Below are positions 12,537 through 23,120 of a stretch of 64,000 bases of DNA, one piece after another. The stretch is from Eumeta japonica. Its lineage: Eukaryota > Arthropoda > Insecta > Lepidoptera > Psychidae. The DNA is taken from contig BGZK01001585.1 of NCBI GenBank assembly GCA_005406025.1, positions 62,001 through 126,000 of the forward strand. The letters are read 5' to 3'. Position numbers and translations under genes: made by a program. The notes under the pieces are model-generated. The model saw only the letters and a list, made by a program, of their open reading frames with translations. It did no database searches and was not told the DNA's origin. Every line of letters begins with the position of its first letter. Position 1 is the first letter of the stretch.

Positions 12537-12902
12537 GGCGCGGACACCCCCCTCATTACGACCGTAAATGGTCACCCAACCGGTGCGCCTCCCGCGCTCC
12601 CGGCACCCTGCTAGAAGATTAAGCCCGAGCTAAATCTCCACGTGATTTCCTATGCCGAGATGCCCACCTTGCGGCATCCATAGGGCAATCACGTGCCGAC
12701 GGCATTCCATGCCGATCGGCGGCGACAGACGAAGTCCTCAAAGTTCCAATTCATTGGGACTACGGACAACGGCCAACCAACAGGTTGCTTCGGGGGTGTT
12801 TTGGTCCGTGAGAGTCGGACACTCCCCGCGCACGCGGGTGCGTGGATAGTACATTAGTTTTTTTATCCCCCTCACCCCGCAAGGAGAAACTCAAAAAAAA
12901 AA
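12537..12902 (+). repeat. Jockey 3' UTR and poly-A tail
   Basis: GC-rich 3' untranslated stretch ending in a short A run at 12893-12902. It is bounded by the downstream copy of the 12-base target duplication. Confidence 0.8.
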
Positions 12903-12914
12903 GTTTACATTAAG

Positions 12915-13782
12915 AAAGATAAATCTAGACTTACCAGTGCATTCACTGAGGTGCTCGAACAACCCACACTTTGCTAAGTACATATTACATTATACTATAG
13001 CCGATGTTACATTCCAAGAGTTGATCACCTATTTTATGTGACGACGTTAAGACACTTAAGTCAAATCGGCGCCACTTCCAAATGCGTCCCTATTTTAGAC
13101 ATCGTGGAGTAATGAATGCGTTTCCTAATAAGTTAACAGGAAGGTAAAATATGTTTAAGTTATTCGACAATACCAAGACGTTGCATAATGATACATTTTC
13201 TAGAAGATGTACCTAGTAATAATTTAAAAGGAATGTTAAGATAACTTCAGTCGTATTAAAATAATTCTGATATATTCCGCGTATGCATAGAAAAAATAAC
13301 AGTAAGTTCACAAAGAAATTTGATTAAAAAGCCCTAATATTTTATTAAGAGTAAGACGTTATTTTACACTGAAGTTTTGTTTTGCTGAATATATTGTTAC
13401 GTTTACAAATAAGAGAAACATCGGAAAGGCTTTGTAATATATTAGGACGGATTCACACAATTTACTGTAAAATATACTGTTAATTCTATGTTCGTCACAT
13501 TAAAATCCTTTCGTTCGTCCTCTCTAATAAATATATTAGTAATTCCCGTATGTTCTTAATTATTCCTTATTCCGATGTGACGTCATTATTTTATCGTGGA
13601 TATATAAATACATTTTAACGGTAGTTCCCTTAACTTATTCAAACCCTTAACGATAAGTACAAAATATCACGACGAAAATCATTGTTCTATCCTTCTTTGT
13701 AGCATAAAACTTATAAAATTATAAGTAGTTTAGATATTATAATAAGGATTACTATTACTAGAACAGTATATCATTTTTAGTG
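12915..13782. other. Gap: no gene seen
   Basis: AT-rich DNA without open frames of note, RNA genes or clear repeats. Confidence 0.5.
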
Positions 13783-13983
13783 CAGGGCATATTGGCGCAT
13801 TCGTTTGCAAAATTGTTTTAATTCTTGAATTTTTTTAAATGTTCGGGAGGTCTTCCTGATTATAAAAGTGGAAGATGACATTTGATATCTTTAGACGTTA
13901 TTGTTTAAACAACGAAAAACTATATAGCCTAGAAAAAATACATTTTTTGCAATCAATTAATTTTTTTTATATTCTTTATCTTA

Positions 13984-14418
13984 GACGCTTGCCTGCAACA
14001 TGCATTAACATGCAGCATGCAACCCACCGCTGACCATCGAATCTACCTCTCCACTACGAATCTCTATCCAAATGTTCGAATATTGATTCCAGAGGATTGA
14101 CAGATATCGAACACCTAAGCAAGTGTTATTTATTTTTATAATTATCTTATTCCGCCAACCGTTAAATCGTTAATTCTACGTACGTTTCATGCTAACCAGG
14201 CATATCCTCAGGAAATTGCCGACAGTCACATCCACCAGGGTGCAAGGAGCGTTAAAACAACCAACACAACCTCATTAAGCGGGCCGCTGAATGCAATGGT
14301 CAAAGAGCGATGAAAACATTCTTAAGGCAGCCACAGACCACCACCGATAGACATGCCTGTCAAATGTCACAGACTAACCATCACCAGCATTACCCAAATA
14401 GTTACAGGCAAGCGTCCC
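13984..14418. repeat. Short inverted pair GACGCTTGCCTG flanking 435 bp
   Basis: GACGCTTGCCTGCAACA begins at about 13985 and its reverse CAGGCAAGCGTC ends at about 14418. A third copy of GACGCTTGCCTGCAACA occurs at about 16500, outside the element. This may be a small non-autonomous DNA element. The interior has no coding potential. Confidence 0.45.
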
Positions 14419-14424
14419 ATAATG

Positions 14425-15115
14425 GCGATTTATAAACGTCAATTTGGTTGTTGAGCATATTATTAATAACTTTATGTTTAAAAATTTCGAAGGATTCCAA
14501 AACATTTAAATGTAACCCCTTCTCACACACATGCAAGACATCGAATTTGTGATCGTTATTAAGCTCATGACTGGTTTCTAATAGATGTTTAGCAAAATGG
14601 GATCTGTCTGATTTATTATTTCTAAAGGCCGAAATATGTTCTTTGTATCTTTTTTCAAAACAACGTCCGGTTTGTCCTATATATATATATACTGTAAATC
14701 GATATATATATATATATATATCGATTTACAGTCATCACAAGTTAATTTATATATTCCAGATTTTTTATTATTGTGTAATTTATCTTTGTTACATGAAGTT
14801 TTCAAATTGTTATTTGTTTTAAATGCCGTATAAATATTATGTTTTTTTAATAATCTTGAAATTTTCTGAAATTGTACCAAAATATGTCAAACTAGCTATA
14901 TATTTCTTTTCCTCTTTTGATTGTGCTGGATAGATACTTTTCTTTATGATACTTTTTGTTTTTATTAATGAGTCCATCAATACATTTTTTACTATATCCG
15001 TTTGTCAATGCTATACTGTAAACGGTATTTAATTCTAATGAGAAATTATGATTATTAAGGAGTATGGTGAATAACCGATGTATCATTGATTTATAAGCCG
15101 CCAATTTGTGTTGCC
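14425..15115 (-). pseudogene. Penelope-like element fragment (reverse transcriptase end and GIY-YIG endonuclease)
   Basis: Read on the minus strand, 15104-14892 encodes the end of a Penelope-type reverse transcriptase, with SMIHRLFTILL and a TNGYSKKCIDGLINK stretch. After a frame break, 14880-14740 reads KSGIYKLTCDDC, the start of the GIY-YIG nuclease. The YIG part is interrupted by a perfect 42-base palindrome with a (TA)n core at 14691-14732. Beyond it, in the minus direction, coding similarity continues to about 14430: a TGR..E.RYKEH-type region, then an RSHFAKHLLET-like and a HVCEKG-like stretch. Penelope elements pair a reverse transcriptase with this nuclease. The fragment is 5'-truncated and broken. 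Confidence 0.8.
14691..14732. repeat. Perfect 42-bp palindrome with (TA)n core inside Penelope GIY-YIG
   Basis: ACTGTAAATCGATATATATAT is followed immediately by its exact reverse complement. A neighbouring (TA)n run sits at 14678-14690. It interrupts the nuclease coding region exactly at the YIG part. Confidence 0.85.
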
Positions 15116-15229
15116 ATGATGCAACAATGTAATTGAATTATCAAATATATACATCTATCAACTTATTAAATGATTGTTTGTACAGTTAATTAATTTAAAC
15201 GTGAAATTGATTTTGGCGACATTCAATTG

Positions 15230-15620
15230 AACATCCGCATAACGCTATACACGTCAAGTTCAATTTTCGACATGAACAAGCTTTCGTTGCACACTTTTTT
15301 CTACAATTGCACGGTTTTGTTAAATCATTAGGTAATGGCGGTTTTGTTAAATGTAATGGTTTAATTAAGTTATCACACAGAACATAACCAAAACAAGAAA
15401 AATCTAAGGGTTTTTATTGAAGTTTATCTGAATTTCTCCAAATATAAGTCTGAAATGAAGCTCGTAAAGTATGCAATTTTAAAGCATCCAAAGTGCATGG
15501 AATTCTTAATAAGTTTATTCATTTTCCTAATGTTCGTTCGAATGTAATTTTACGTGCTTCATCAATAGCCTTCCTTCTTTTCCCAATAAAGTTAAATAAA
15601 ATACTTCTCACTCAAAAGTG
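15230..15620 (-). pseudogene. Decayed ORF with cysteine-rich C-terminus of an insect mobile-element protein
   Basis: Translating the minus strand from about 15610 gives a frame with only two stops. It begins IGKRRKAIDEARKITFERT, goes on with DALKLHTLRASFQTYIWRNS, and ends in a dense cysteine cluster of the form C-x-C-x3-C-x4-C-x-C-x6-C-x3-C-x-C-x4-C at about 15300-15235. I recall similar C-termini in uncharacterised, transposon-like insect proteins in which a 'helix-C-x-C cluster' follows a TKPP.P stretch, but I cannot name the family. The stops make it a pseudogene. It lies within the inverted-repeat element 13783-16080 and could be that element's own protein. Confidence 0.55.
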
Positions 15621-16246
15621 CATGCGCGTAAGAAGCATATTGTTATAACGTAAAAAAAACATAGAAATAAACAAAATTTTTAAAATCTATTTACGCTATT
15701 TTGTTTAATATGGTTGAAACTTTTAATAAAAAAATTAATAATTATATCATTTCAATTTTCAAGTTGTATTATTTAATTCAAGAAAATTAAGAATTTCAGC
15801 GATTTTCAATTTCTTAAATTTCATAACAATTAATGGGTTGGAGATACGATGACGGGTGTGAGGACTTTTTCATTTGAAATAAGATAAAGAATATTAAAAA
15901 AAAAATTGATTGCAAAAAATTTATTTTTTCTAGACTATATAGTTTTTCATTGTTTAAACAATAACGTCAAAAGATATCAAGTGTCATCTTACACTTTTAT
16001 AATCAGGAAGACCTCCCAGACATTAACTAAAAAATTGTGAATTAAAACAATTTTGCAAACGAATGCGCCAATATACTCTGGTCTATTTAACAATGGGCTT
16101 AATTATTACTTTTTCGTTCCATAAAAATGGCAGTTTTATCAGTGCGGGTGTGTGCGGAAGAGCATTACCGAGAAAGAGGAACGTTTGCATTGTTTAAGGG
16201 CGCAGTCCGATTAGAAAAAAACGGCACTCGCTGTTTAGGGCATGCT

Positions 16247-16413
16247 CAGGGCCGGATCTACCATATGGCTTTTTGGGCTTCAGCCCAGGGCTCCGTGGAT
16301 TCAAGGGGCCCCCGGCTAAGCCAAGTCAGTCAAAATAGATGATATGCGAAAAAATAGGTGGGCCCCTAAGTAGTATTAGCCCAGGGCCCCCTTAACTCCC
16401 ACTCCGGCCCTGG
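16247..16413. mobile_element. 167-bp hAT-type MITE with perfect 8-bp target duplication
   Basis: The element starts CAGGGCCGGA and ends TCCGGCCCTG, and is flanked by identical GGCATGCT at 16239-16246 and 16414-16421. It is far too short to code. It is a non-autonomous hAT-like element, with ends related to but not the same as those of the 3191-7234 hAT. Confidence 0.9.
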
Positions 16414-16839
16414 GCATGCTGGTATCTATGTTGCATGCCTCTTGCGCAAACTTTTAATATTGTATTGTGTGAGGCGTTAATTCGCGGAAATCCATAGTAG
16501 ACGCTTGCCTGCAACAAGTATTAACAAACTTTTAATATATTTCGTATCCAAGCTGTGTTATCGCTAGAGTTGATTCTTGAAAAACCTTTTGTTCTCCGCA
16601 AGACACAAGATGATTCTAATAGCGAGATACGCTCGACTCCGCAATTCAGTTCTCTGCGATTGTCCGCCGTGTGGGCATATATTTGTAATTCATTTCATTT
16701 ATTTTACAACGCTAATATTATAGACAGAGCGAGTGAATCGGTACCTATAGAGTGTAGAATGTAAGTCCGCGAAAACTAAACAAGGTACATCGGGACCTAA
16801 ATCGAAGTTTAAATTAAAGAAAGGACTTTCGACGATTTC

Positions 16840-17600
16840 TAAGAGTAGTAAATTCAGCGAGCCTGTTACTTTGGGGGCAGTAATAATGAAAACGACGACA
16901 TTAATACCGGGCAAAGAAAACGAAGTGCGGGCGTGGCACGTCGGCAACATCGTCGGGTGACGAAGAAAATATCCGTGCGGTGACTTCTGTGTATGAGGCT
17001 CAACCCATTCGAGGAATATTCAGCGATGCGCAGATTTTGAATAAATGTATGATGGATATGGTGTCAGAAATTAATGATAAACTTCAAGATTTGCCACCGA
17101 TTTTACGAATCGGTGGCAAATCTCGGTGGCAAATCTTGTGAGTGAAATACGCGCATTAAAAGCGAAAATGAATAATTTCTCGCTGAAGAAGTTATATCAT
17201 TCAATTTTCTTACAAGGGCCCCATACGCTTGACCGTCGTCAGTACGAATAGGTATGGCTTTTTGTCAATTATTTAGAGGCGTTTAACGAGCGAAAGAAAA
17301 TCTTCGATGTAACGCATTTAGAGCCTAAACATCGTGTATCTATGTCTTGGCGTCACTTGACGATTGGTGGCACGGAACTAGCATTATGTTGATGTGCGAA
17401 TTTATTAATTCGAAGCGAGTGAACGACTTAAATCGTCCACTAGAGACGTGGTTACTGAGGCAGGCCGTCAACAACTTGAATATATTGGATCCGGGACAGT
17501 GTTGGAGGAATTTACAAGCTAAAATTTTAAGCGCGAAAATCAATCACTAATGAAGGAACAGTTCCAGGAGTGTTTAATGTAAAAATTCTAAACATACTCT
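16840..17600 (+). pseudogene. Decayed coding region of unknown family
   Basis: Several plus-strand frames, joined by frameshifts, read like a former protein. Near 16940-17110 there is a stretch containing SGDEENIRAVTSVYEAQPI and SDAQILNKCMMDMVSEINDK. Next comes MNNFSLKKLYHSIFLQGPHT at about 17170, then VNYLEAFNERKKIFDVTHLE, and at 17347-17550 an open piece with SLDDWWHGTSIMLMCEF and LETWLLRQAVNNLNILDPGQ. Charged and hydrophobic residues are patterned as in a folded protein. A short direct duplication (GGTGGCAAATC, about 17105-17137) lies in the broken area. I do not recognise the family. A capsid-like or other mobile-element protein is possible, but nothing in the sequence proves it. Confidence 0.45.
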
Positions 17601-17862
17601 GCCGAGTAAAATTCCAATTCAACTCATTGAATTTGGAGAATTGGACATGCAGTGTGCCAATGTGAAATGGAAGCGTATTTTGTAGGATCTAAAATATATT
17701 TACGGATTGGCTGGTATCTCGATATCCGGCTTCAAGATTATACGATCGGGTATGTCGTTCGATACTAAGTTGAAGTTTTTAAGTTACTCTACAATTCCGA
17801 GAAAATTACAAAGTTCTTTGAACGAGAGTACAAGAATGTGGCCTAAACATTTTTAACCAACT

Positions 17863-18500
17863 TCAAAATGTAAAAAGGAGGAGGTTCCCAATTCGACTGT
17901 ATTTTTTTTTGTTTGTTACCTCAGAACTTTCGACTGGAAGAACCGATTTTGATAATTCTTTTTTTATTTGAAAGCTGGTGTTTCCTGTGTGGTCCCATTT
18001 TAATTTGGTTTAGTTCTGACAATGGCATCCATGACAAAATCGTATAAATCTTAAATTTGAATTAAGGATGTGCGCAACAAATGGACGAATAACTCAATAT
18101 CAAGCAAACCGATTTCGATGATTCTTTCTTTATTAGAAAGGATATTCTTCAAGGGTACTTTGGTGAGACTTTGGTTAGGTTCTGATTATTGGATCTATGA
18201 CAAAGTAACAGAACTCTTCAATTCTTAGGAGCAAATTGACAATACTCAGCCGAATCTTTTATAGGCTATCGGATACTTGAGTCACCTACCGTAAGATCGT
18301 TATGGTCAAGTAATTGTCGTAGTCGAATATGATGATTAATGGAACTCCTTAACGGCTTACAGTAAAGGTGCAATTTATGAGCAGCACATTTAGTAGGTCT
18401 ATCCATATTCAGACACATTAGTTAGTGTACTTCATATTCACTAAAAAGTAAAAAATGAACAAAAATTTTAACAAAAAAACCGACTTTAAAACAAAACCTA
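17863..18500. repeat. Dispersed repeat bounded by AACCRACTTYAAAA direct motifs
   Basis: The segment opens with AACCAACTTCAAAA followed by AAAAAGGAGGAGGTTC, and ends with ACCGACTTTAAAACA. The opening, with its GAGGAGGTTCCCAATTCGAC continuation, is a motif I recall as very common in insect genomes. There is no coding potential. Confidence 0.6.
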
Positions 18501-18764
18501 TTCTAAAACAAATTAATATGCACTAAAAAGTAAAAAAATAATTGTGTATTCTTCTACAATTTATAATCAACTTACTTTTTCTACTCATCAATACGTAGGT
18601 ACCATCTATGAGTTTACCACGCAAGAAGGTAGGTAGGTAGGTACCTATCCACTACAAATTTAACTCAACACATACCCATGAATTACAAACAATGATCAAA
18701 TTATTTTTAGAGTTTTCCCATGTAAAATAAAATGAAAAATATTAGACTACTTAAAAATCAATGA

Positions 18765-18882
18765 AATTATTACGTTATTAGTTACAATTTTATTTATTTT
18801 TGGATTCGGTGTCTATTGTTGGATATAATGCTGACACCGACTCCAAAAATAACAATAATTGTAACTAATAACGTAATAATTT
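18765..18882. mobile_element. Palindromic MITE-like hairpin, about 47-bp arms
   Basis: The left arm (18767-18813) and right arm (about 18833-18880) are near-perfect reverse complements around a loop of roughly 20 bases. The shared outer part reads ATTACGTTATTAGTTACAAT, and the inner part is GGTGTC/GACACC. It could form a long DNA hairpin. It looks like a miniature foldback element. Confidence 0.7.
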
Positions 18883-19264
18883 GATTGACTTTTAGTTTTA
18901 TTTAAGTTCATTTTCAATGTACCCGAAGGTCAAGAATGGCACGACATCTGTTGATTTTTTGCTGAATATGGTTTCAGCAATATTTTTGAGACATATATTT
19001 CGTATGAAAATGACTAGTGCATTGTTTGTTGCGTTCAAAAAAATTAAAGTATTTGAAATTTTCGTTGAACTGTACAGAACTAAATTGAATATTAACTATA
19101 ATAAAATTGTTTTCAAATTCAATTGCAACTAACCGTAAAGGAATAGCGATATTATTAATAGTAAGAATAATAATATATTCCGACACATACACGCCACCTT
19201 CTGATCTCAAACTAAGCAACGAAATTTATATTGTGGGTATCAGAGAGTTGATACAATATATATA

Positions 19265-19432
19265 TATATTTACTTTTTTTTGTAAATATATACACATAAT
19301 ATATGGAAACACCCAGGCTCAATAAAAACATAAATTTTTGATCAAATAAATAAATGTTTGTCTTGTGTGGGAATCGAACCCACGCTCCCAGCACAGCAGG
19401 TAGTCACTACCAACTGCCCCAATAGGGCAGTC
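19265..19432 (-). mobile_element. tRNA-derived SINE, minus strand
   Basis: On the minus strand it begins CTGCCCTATTGGGGCAGTTG, has an A-box-like GGCAGTTGGTAG and a B box GGGTTCGATTCC (plus strand 19371-19382). It then runs through a tail containing TTGAGCCTGGGTGTTT and ends in (TA)n. The two boxes form the internal RNA polymerase III promoter of a tRNA-derived SINE. The head and tail resemble SINEs I associate with Lepidoptera. Confidence 0.8.
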
Positions 19433-19960
19433 AGGAGTCGATAATGTTCAACAGTGTTACAAACGCGCGTTTTTCGAGATTATAGACAATGTTTTGAACA
19501 TATGTTGTAGTCGCTACAAAATTTAAGACTTGAAGTTTGTTAACCTACTTGCTCGTGAAAACTTTTCTTCCTATTGTGTGGATTGTTCAGAAGAATCTGT
19601 CGTACAGTGAGAGGCGAGTAGGGCAGGTAGCCATCGTCGGCGCGCCACCAACCACAACAGCGGTAAAACTGGGAAGTTTTCTTAGCCATGCTTACCCTGC
19701 CTCATTTTTTTCCACACGCCCCTGGCTGAAACTGGCTCCAAAAAAGCTAATTATTTAAATATTTTTTTCGATACAGTTTCTATTGTATTATTAAAAAGTT
19801 ATTTTTTACTCATAAATTACAATAAAAGTTCGCTAGTCCCCATGACCGTTGCTTTGATGTAGTTGTGTTTTACCGAATTTTACGTCTTCGATCATTGGAT
19901 CCAATGAGAGTCAGGAGATAGTTACAGGCGAAGTCTTAGAGCGGCCGCGAGAGAATGTGA
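19433..19960. other. Gap: no gene seen
   Basis: Only short unsupported open frames. No RNA gene or clear repeat. Confidence 0.45.
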
Positions 19961-19964
19961 ATGA

Positions 19965-20102
19965 AACAATATATAGAAAATAAAATTTATTCGATGTGAT
20001 TAAGTATGTACAAACAGTACCCGTTCAGTCGTCAGCGGGCGGGGGCAGAGGGTGCCCTACGCGATATATACACGCGCCCTCCTCCCTTCACGCCGCCTGC
20101 TC
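19965..20102 (-). CDS. Candidate terminal exon with stop and AATAAA signal
   Basis: On the minus strand a good acceptor (pyrimidine/T-rich TTGTGTTTATGTGCAG) ends at 20103 and is followed by GAG CAG GCG GCG TGA, i.e. Glu-Gln-Ala-Ala-stop, with the stop at 20088-20090. A GC-rich 3' UTR follows and ends at an AATAAA signal at 19986-19991. No other gene is seen nearby, and the collagen exon at 26280-26414 ends in phase 0. This could therefore be an alternative last exon of that collagen, giving a very short tail after the conserved Cys motif. It could equally belong to an undetected gene, or be chance. Transcript data are needed to settle this. Confidence 0.4.
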
Positions 20103-20379
20103 CTGCACATAAACACAAATATTAGCTACCTGTGTTGGCGTTGAAGATTGTTAAATTCCTAAGACACCTCATGTGAGGATGTGAATGGATAAAGTTTTGA
20201 AACGTATTAATAATGTAACCGTCCCTACACTTAATTACACGCTGCCTCGAGGCGATCGATGAACGACCAAATCTGAAGAAGAAAGATTTCTAGAAATTTG
20301 AGACACGCTTAAAAACCTTTTTTGAGACTTTTGAAATGAAGAGTTAATAAACAAAATAGTAAAATACGAATGCTGCGAA

Positions 20380-20770
20380 AAATGTATCCACCTGTGTGTC
20401 TATAAAGAAGGGATTTGTATTCAAAACTGAAATTCAACACACCCTTAGAGATAAATTGAAATTTAACAAACATGTAAGTGATATTGTTAATCGGTCTGTA
20501 AAATGCAATCTTTTTAAAGAGAAATACCAAAAAATTCCAAAACGCCCTATTTAAAATTTGCTATGAAATTCATGAGTTAGGAGCATATTGCAGTATGGCA
20601 ACATTATTTGAAATCCCTGCTATTCAGAACATCCAGGCCGCTTTGTAAGAATAAACAAATAATTCATCCGTATTGTTCATCAGATGTCAACAGACAAATC
20701 AACTATTAAGAAAAATTAAGACTTTTAATGACACGAAACTTACTAAGCGCAGAGTTAACGATGCTTGATA
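20380..20770 (+). pseudogene. LINE reverse transcriptase C-terminal fragment
   Basis: Frame pieces read KLKFNKHVSDIVNRSVKC and then, after stops, VRSILQYGNII and NPCYSEHPGRF. This is the usual end of a CR1/Daphne-like LINE reverse transcriptase, in which an 'SxLEY...W.P' region follows the thumb. It is short, broken and 5'-truncated. Confidence 0.65.
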
Positions 20771-21822
20771 TTAAATGACTTGGTCATTTTCTATGACAAT
20801 CTCAAACGCAGATGTGGTACAAAAATAGTCTAATTGTGTTGAATTGCATAGTTAACTTCTTTTTGTTTTCTGTTGCCTAGTTTGTTATTTTTTTTAAGTA
20901 GTTTACTAATTTGTGAACGTTGGGCATGCTTAAAATTGATGTGCATACTAGAACTATGATTTTATATGAACTTATTACGCTAAGTATGTACATTGTTAGT
21001 AAATCGTTGTAAATAAATTTGGAAAATCCAAAAGAGCATGCCTTATCATTATAAGGCGTGCATTTTCGTTTGTTTCTTATCAAAATTAAATATTAACATT
21101 TTTCTATATAATTTTGATAAGCAACAAAATAAATTTCGACGGTAAAACACTTTCAACAAAGGGCTCGAATTACAAATCTTGCGAAAGATTTGAAAATTGA
21201 CAACTATTATATTATTGCAATTATTACAACTCAAATGTCTTCGAAATAGATGGTAACGAAGACTTATTTACTTACTACTAGAGGTCGTCACTACTTGTCA
21301 GAGTTTTCTTTAGTCAAAAAAATAGACCAAAACATTTCATGTAAAACGAGTTGCCAAAATTCACAAGTTCGTAATTAAAAAGCTAGAGATCTCTAGTAGA
21401 GCGAAGCCCAGAGGTGAGCTCAAGTTTGTACTGTACGTCATAATGCTGTGCTCTATACTTTGGTCAAAAAGTATGGTTTTTCCGCTTCATAATTATCGTG
21501 CAAACTGCTCTTTATGGACTTGAATATTATGTCATGTAATAGTTGCACAGATATTAAACGGCGAAACCATACTGTTGGACCAAAATGTAGAAAACTGCAG
21601 TATGATATAAAGTACAAATCGCAGATCAGCTATGGGCTTGGCTCTACTGGGAATTTCATAGTTTTTGAAGTTACACTTCTTTAGGCGCGTTATGAAAAAA
21701 TGGTGAGAGTGAAATTTTAAGATGCGCGCGCATCAGTGTGACACAAAATTAACAGGTTGAAGCTTTTTATAAATATCGATTATTTATTTGATATATATAG
21801 GTTTTTCGTAAGACATCTCAAT
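20771..21822. other. Gap: no gene seen
   Basis: AT-rich sequence with short open frames lacking recognisable features. Confidence 0.45.
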
Positions 21823-21896
21823 GGCCCATTAGCTCAGTTGGTTAGAGCGTCGTGCTAATAACGCGAAAGTTACGGGTTCGATCCCCTCATGGGCTA
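21823..21896 (+). tRNA. tRNA-Ile (anticodon AAT), possibly degenerate T stem
   Basis: A 74-base cloverleaf. The acceptor stem GGCCCAT pairs with ATGGGCT (first pair G-U), followed by discriminator A. The D arm is AGCTCAGTTGGTTAGAGC and the anticodon loop CTAATAA carries AAT. The T loop TTCGATC is present. A TTTTT terminator for RNA polymerase III follows at about 21899. The T stem has only three good pairs, with two mismatches at its base, and residue 72 departs from the common GGGCCA end. This is either a weak functional copy or a young pseudogene. Confidence 0.82.
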
Positions 21897-21899
21897 AGT

Positions 21900-23120
21900 T
21901 TTTACTATTCGTAAATATTAGTGAAAAAAGTTGTGCTTATATATTTTTTAAGTGCTCCAATATAATTGAGGTTAACTATCCGTATGTATTATTTATTGAT
22001 ATAAATTACAATATTATAATTTAATATAATTAATACTAAATATTATTAAATTATTAATATTAAATATTTATTATTGGTTATTTAATATTTACAAAATAAA
22101 GAAATAAATTTAATAAAACATTTTAAAAAATGGTGATAAAAATTATAATCGAACAACAAATTAAAATATTAATTTTTAACATTTATTATTAAATTGAATA
22201 AATAATAAATATTTATAAAAAGAAATGAACAGATTTAATGAAATTTCATTGAAAAATGAAAAGTGAATATCAAATTAAGAAAATAATAAATATTTAAAAA
22301 ATGAATAAACAAATGTAATTTTTAAATGTATTATTAAGATAATTAATATAATTAATTAATTACAATAGTTAATAATTAATTATTGTAATTAATGATTTGC
22401 ATGCAATTAAAAACAATTTCTTAATGATGTTTAACATTGAAATTATTATGAACTTGTGAGTCTTTGCAACCAATTTTATATGAAATGTTTTTCATTGCAT
22501 TTCATTTCTTTTTGGTAGGCGATCCTGGATTTTTTAGTTTTTCTGGGTCTATTTCTTAAATTTTAGCTAGTCCTTTTTTCATAGCTTTCCTTCTATCGTT
22601 GTTTCTTTTCTTTGTTGGTTTGCTATATGTAATGAGCCATAAATCATTTAGATACTTAGCATATTGCTGTAGTTCACCCCAGTTGTCTACTAGACTATTT
22701 TACAAATACTATTTTTTAATAGTTTTCATTAACTATGCAGGAAGATCTGTTTGAACCTTGCGCACCACATTTTCGCATATTTTTTTATTTATAATACATA
22801 TATCTCCATCCCTTTAACGAGGGAAAGGTAGTAAAGTGAATTTTTCCATTGTTTTTGTGCAAATTGTACCCTAGATATACCCTTTTATACTTTTATGTAC
22901 AGATATGCACGCCTTTAACAAGGATTTGTAGGGTTTCCCATTTATTGATATGCAAATCCTAGCCTACATATTCAACTTCAGTTTTCTAGGACTTCAGAAG
23001 TACCCCAAAGATTTTAATGATCATCAGTAAGTGATGTATATTAATTTTTTTCGTAGAATCTAGTGACAGACAATCGTTTTATGACTTACCGACCCCAATT
23101 TTATCATTTTTAAAATTCAT
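21900..23120. other. Gap: very AT-rich DNA, no gene seen
   Basis: The 21950-22450 part is dominated by TTATTAAT/AATTAATT-type sequence. No coding or RNA signal was found. Confidence 0.5.

Larger units (their letters stand above)
8012..12902 (+). mobile_element. Jockey-clade non-LTR retrotransposon with poly-A tail and target duplication
   Basis: A nearly full-length LINE of about 4.9 kb. The 12-base sequence GTTTACATTAAG occurs at 8000-8011 and again at 12903-12914, directly after a 10-base A run, so it is the target-site duplication made by target-primed reverse transcription. A short GC-rich 5' leader precedes ORF1 (gag-like with zinc knuckles), then ORF2 (endonuclease and reverse transcriptase) and a 3' UTR of about 350 bases. 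The GC content is clearly above that of its surroundings. Both ORFs contain frameshifts, so the copy is dead in its present form. Confidence 0.93.
13783..16080. mobile_element. Element with about 200-bp terminal inverted repeats
   Basis: The segment 13783-13980 and the segment 15885-16080 are reverse complements over nearly 200 bases with small indels. Shared blocks include TATTGGCGCATTCGTTTGCA, AGGAAGACCTCC in the opposite sense and TTGTTTAAACAA. The ends read CAGGGCATATTGG and, from the other side, CAGAGTATATTGG. I found no clear target duplication. The interior holds a smaller inverted pair (13984-14418), a Penelope-like fragment and a decayed cysteine-rich frame, all described separately. 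Long inverted termini suggest a DNA transposon or foldback element that later received insertions. Confidence 0.8.

Noticed and set aside
19537..19758. 73-codon open frame
   Set aside because: No domain, weak start context, and composition like non-coding DNA.
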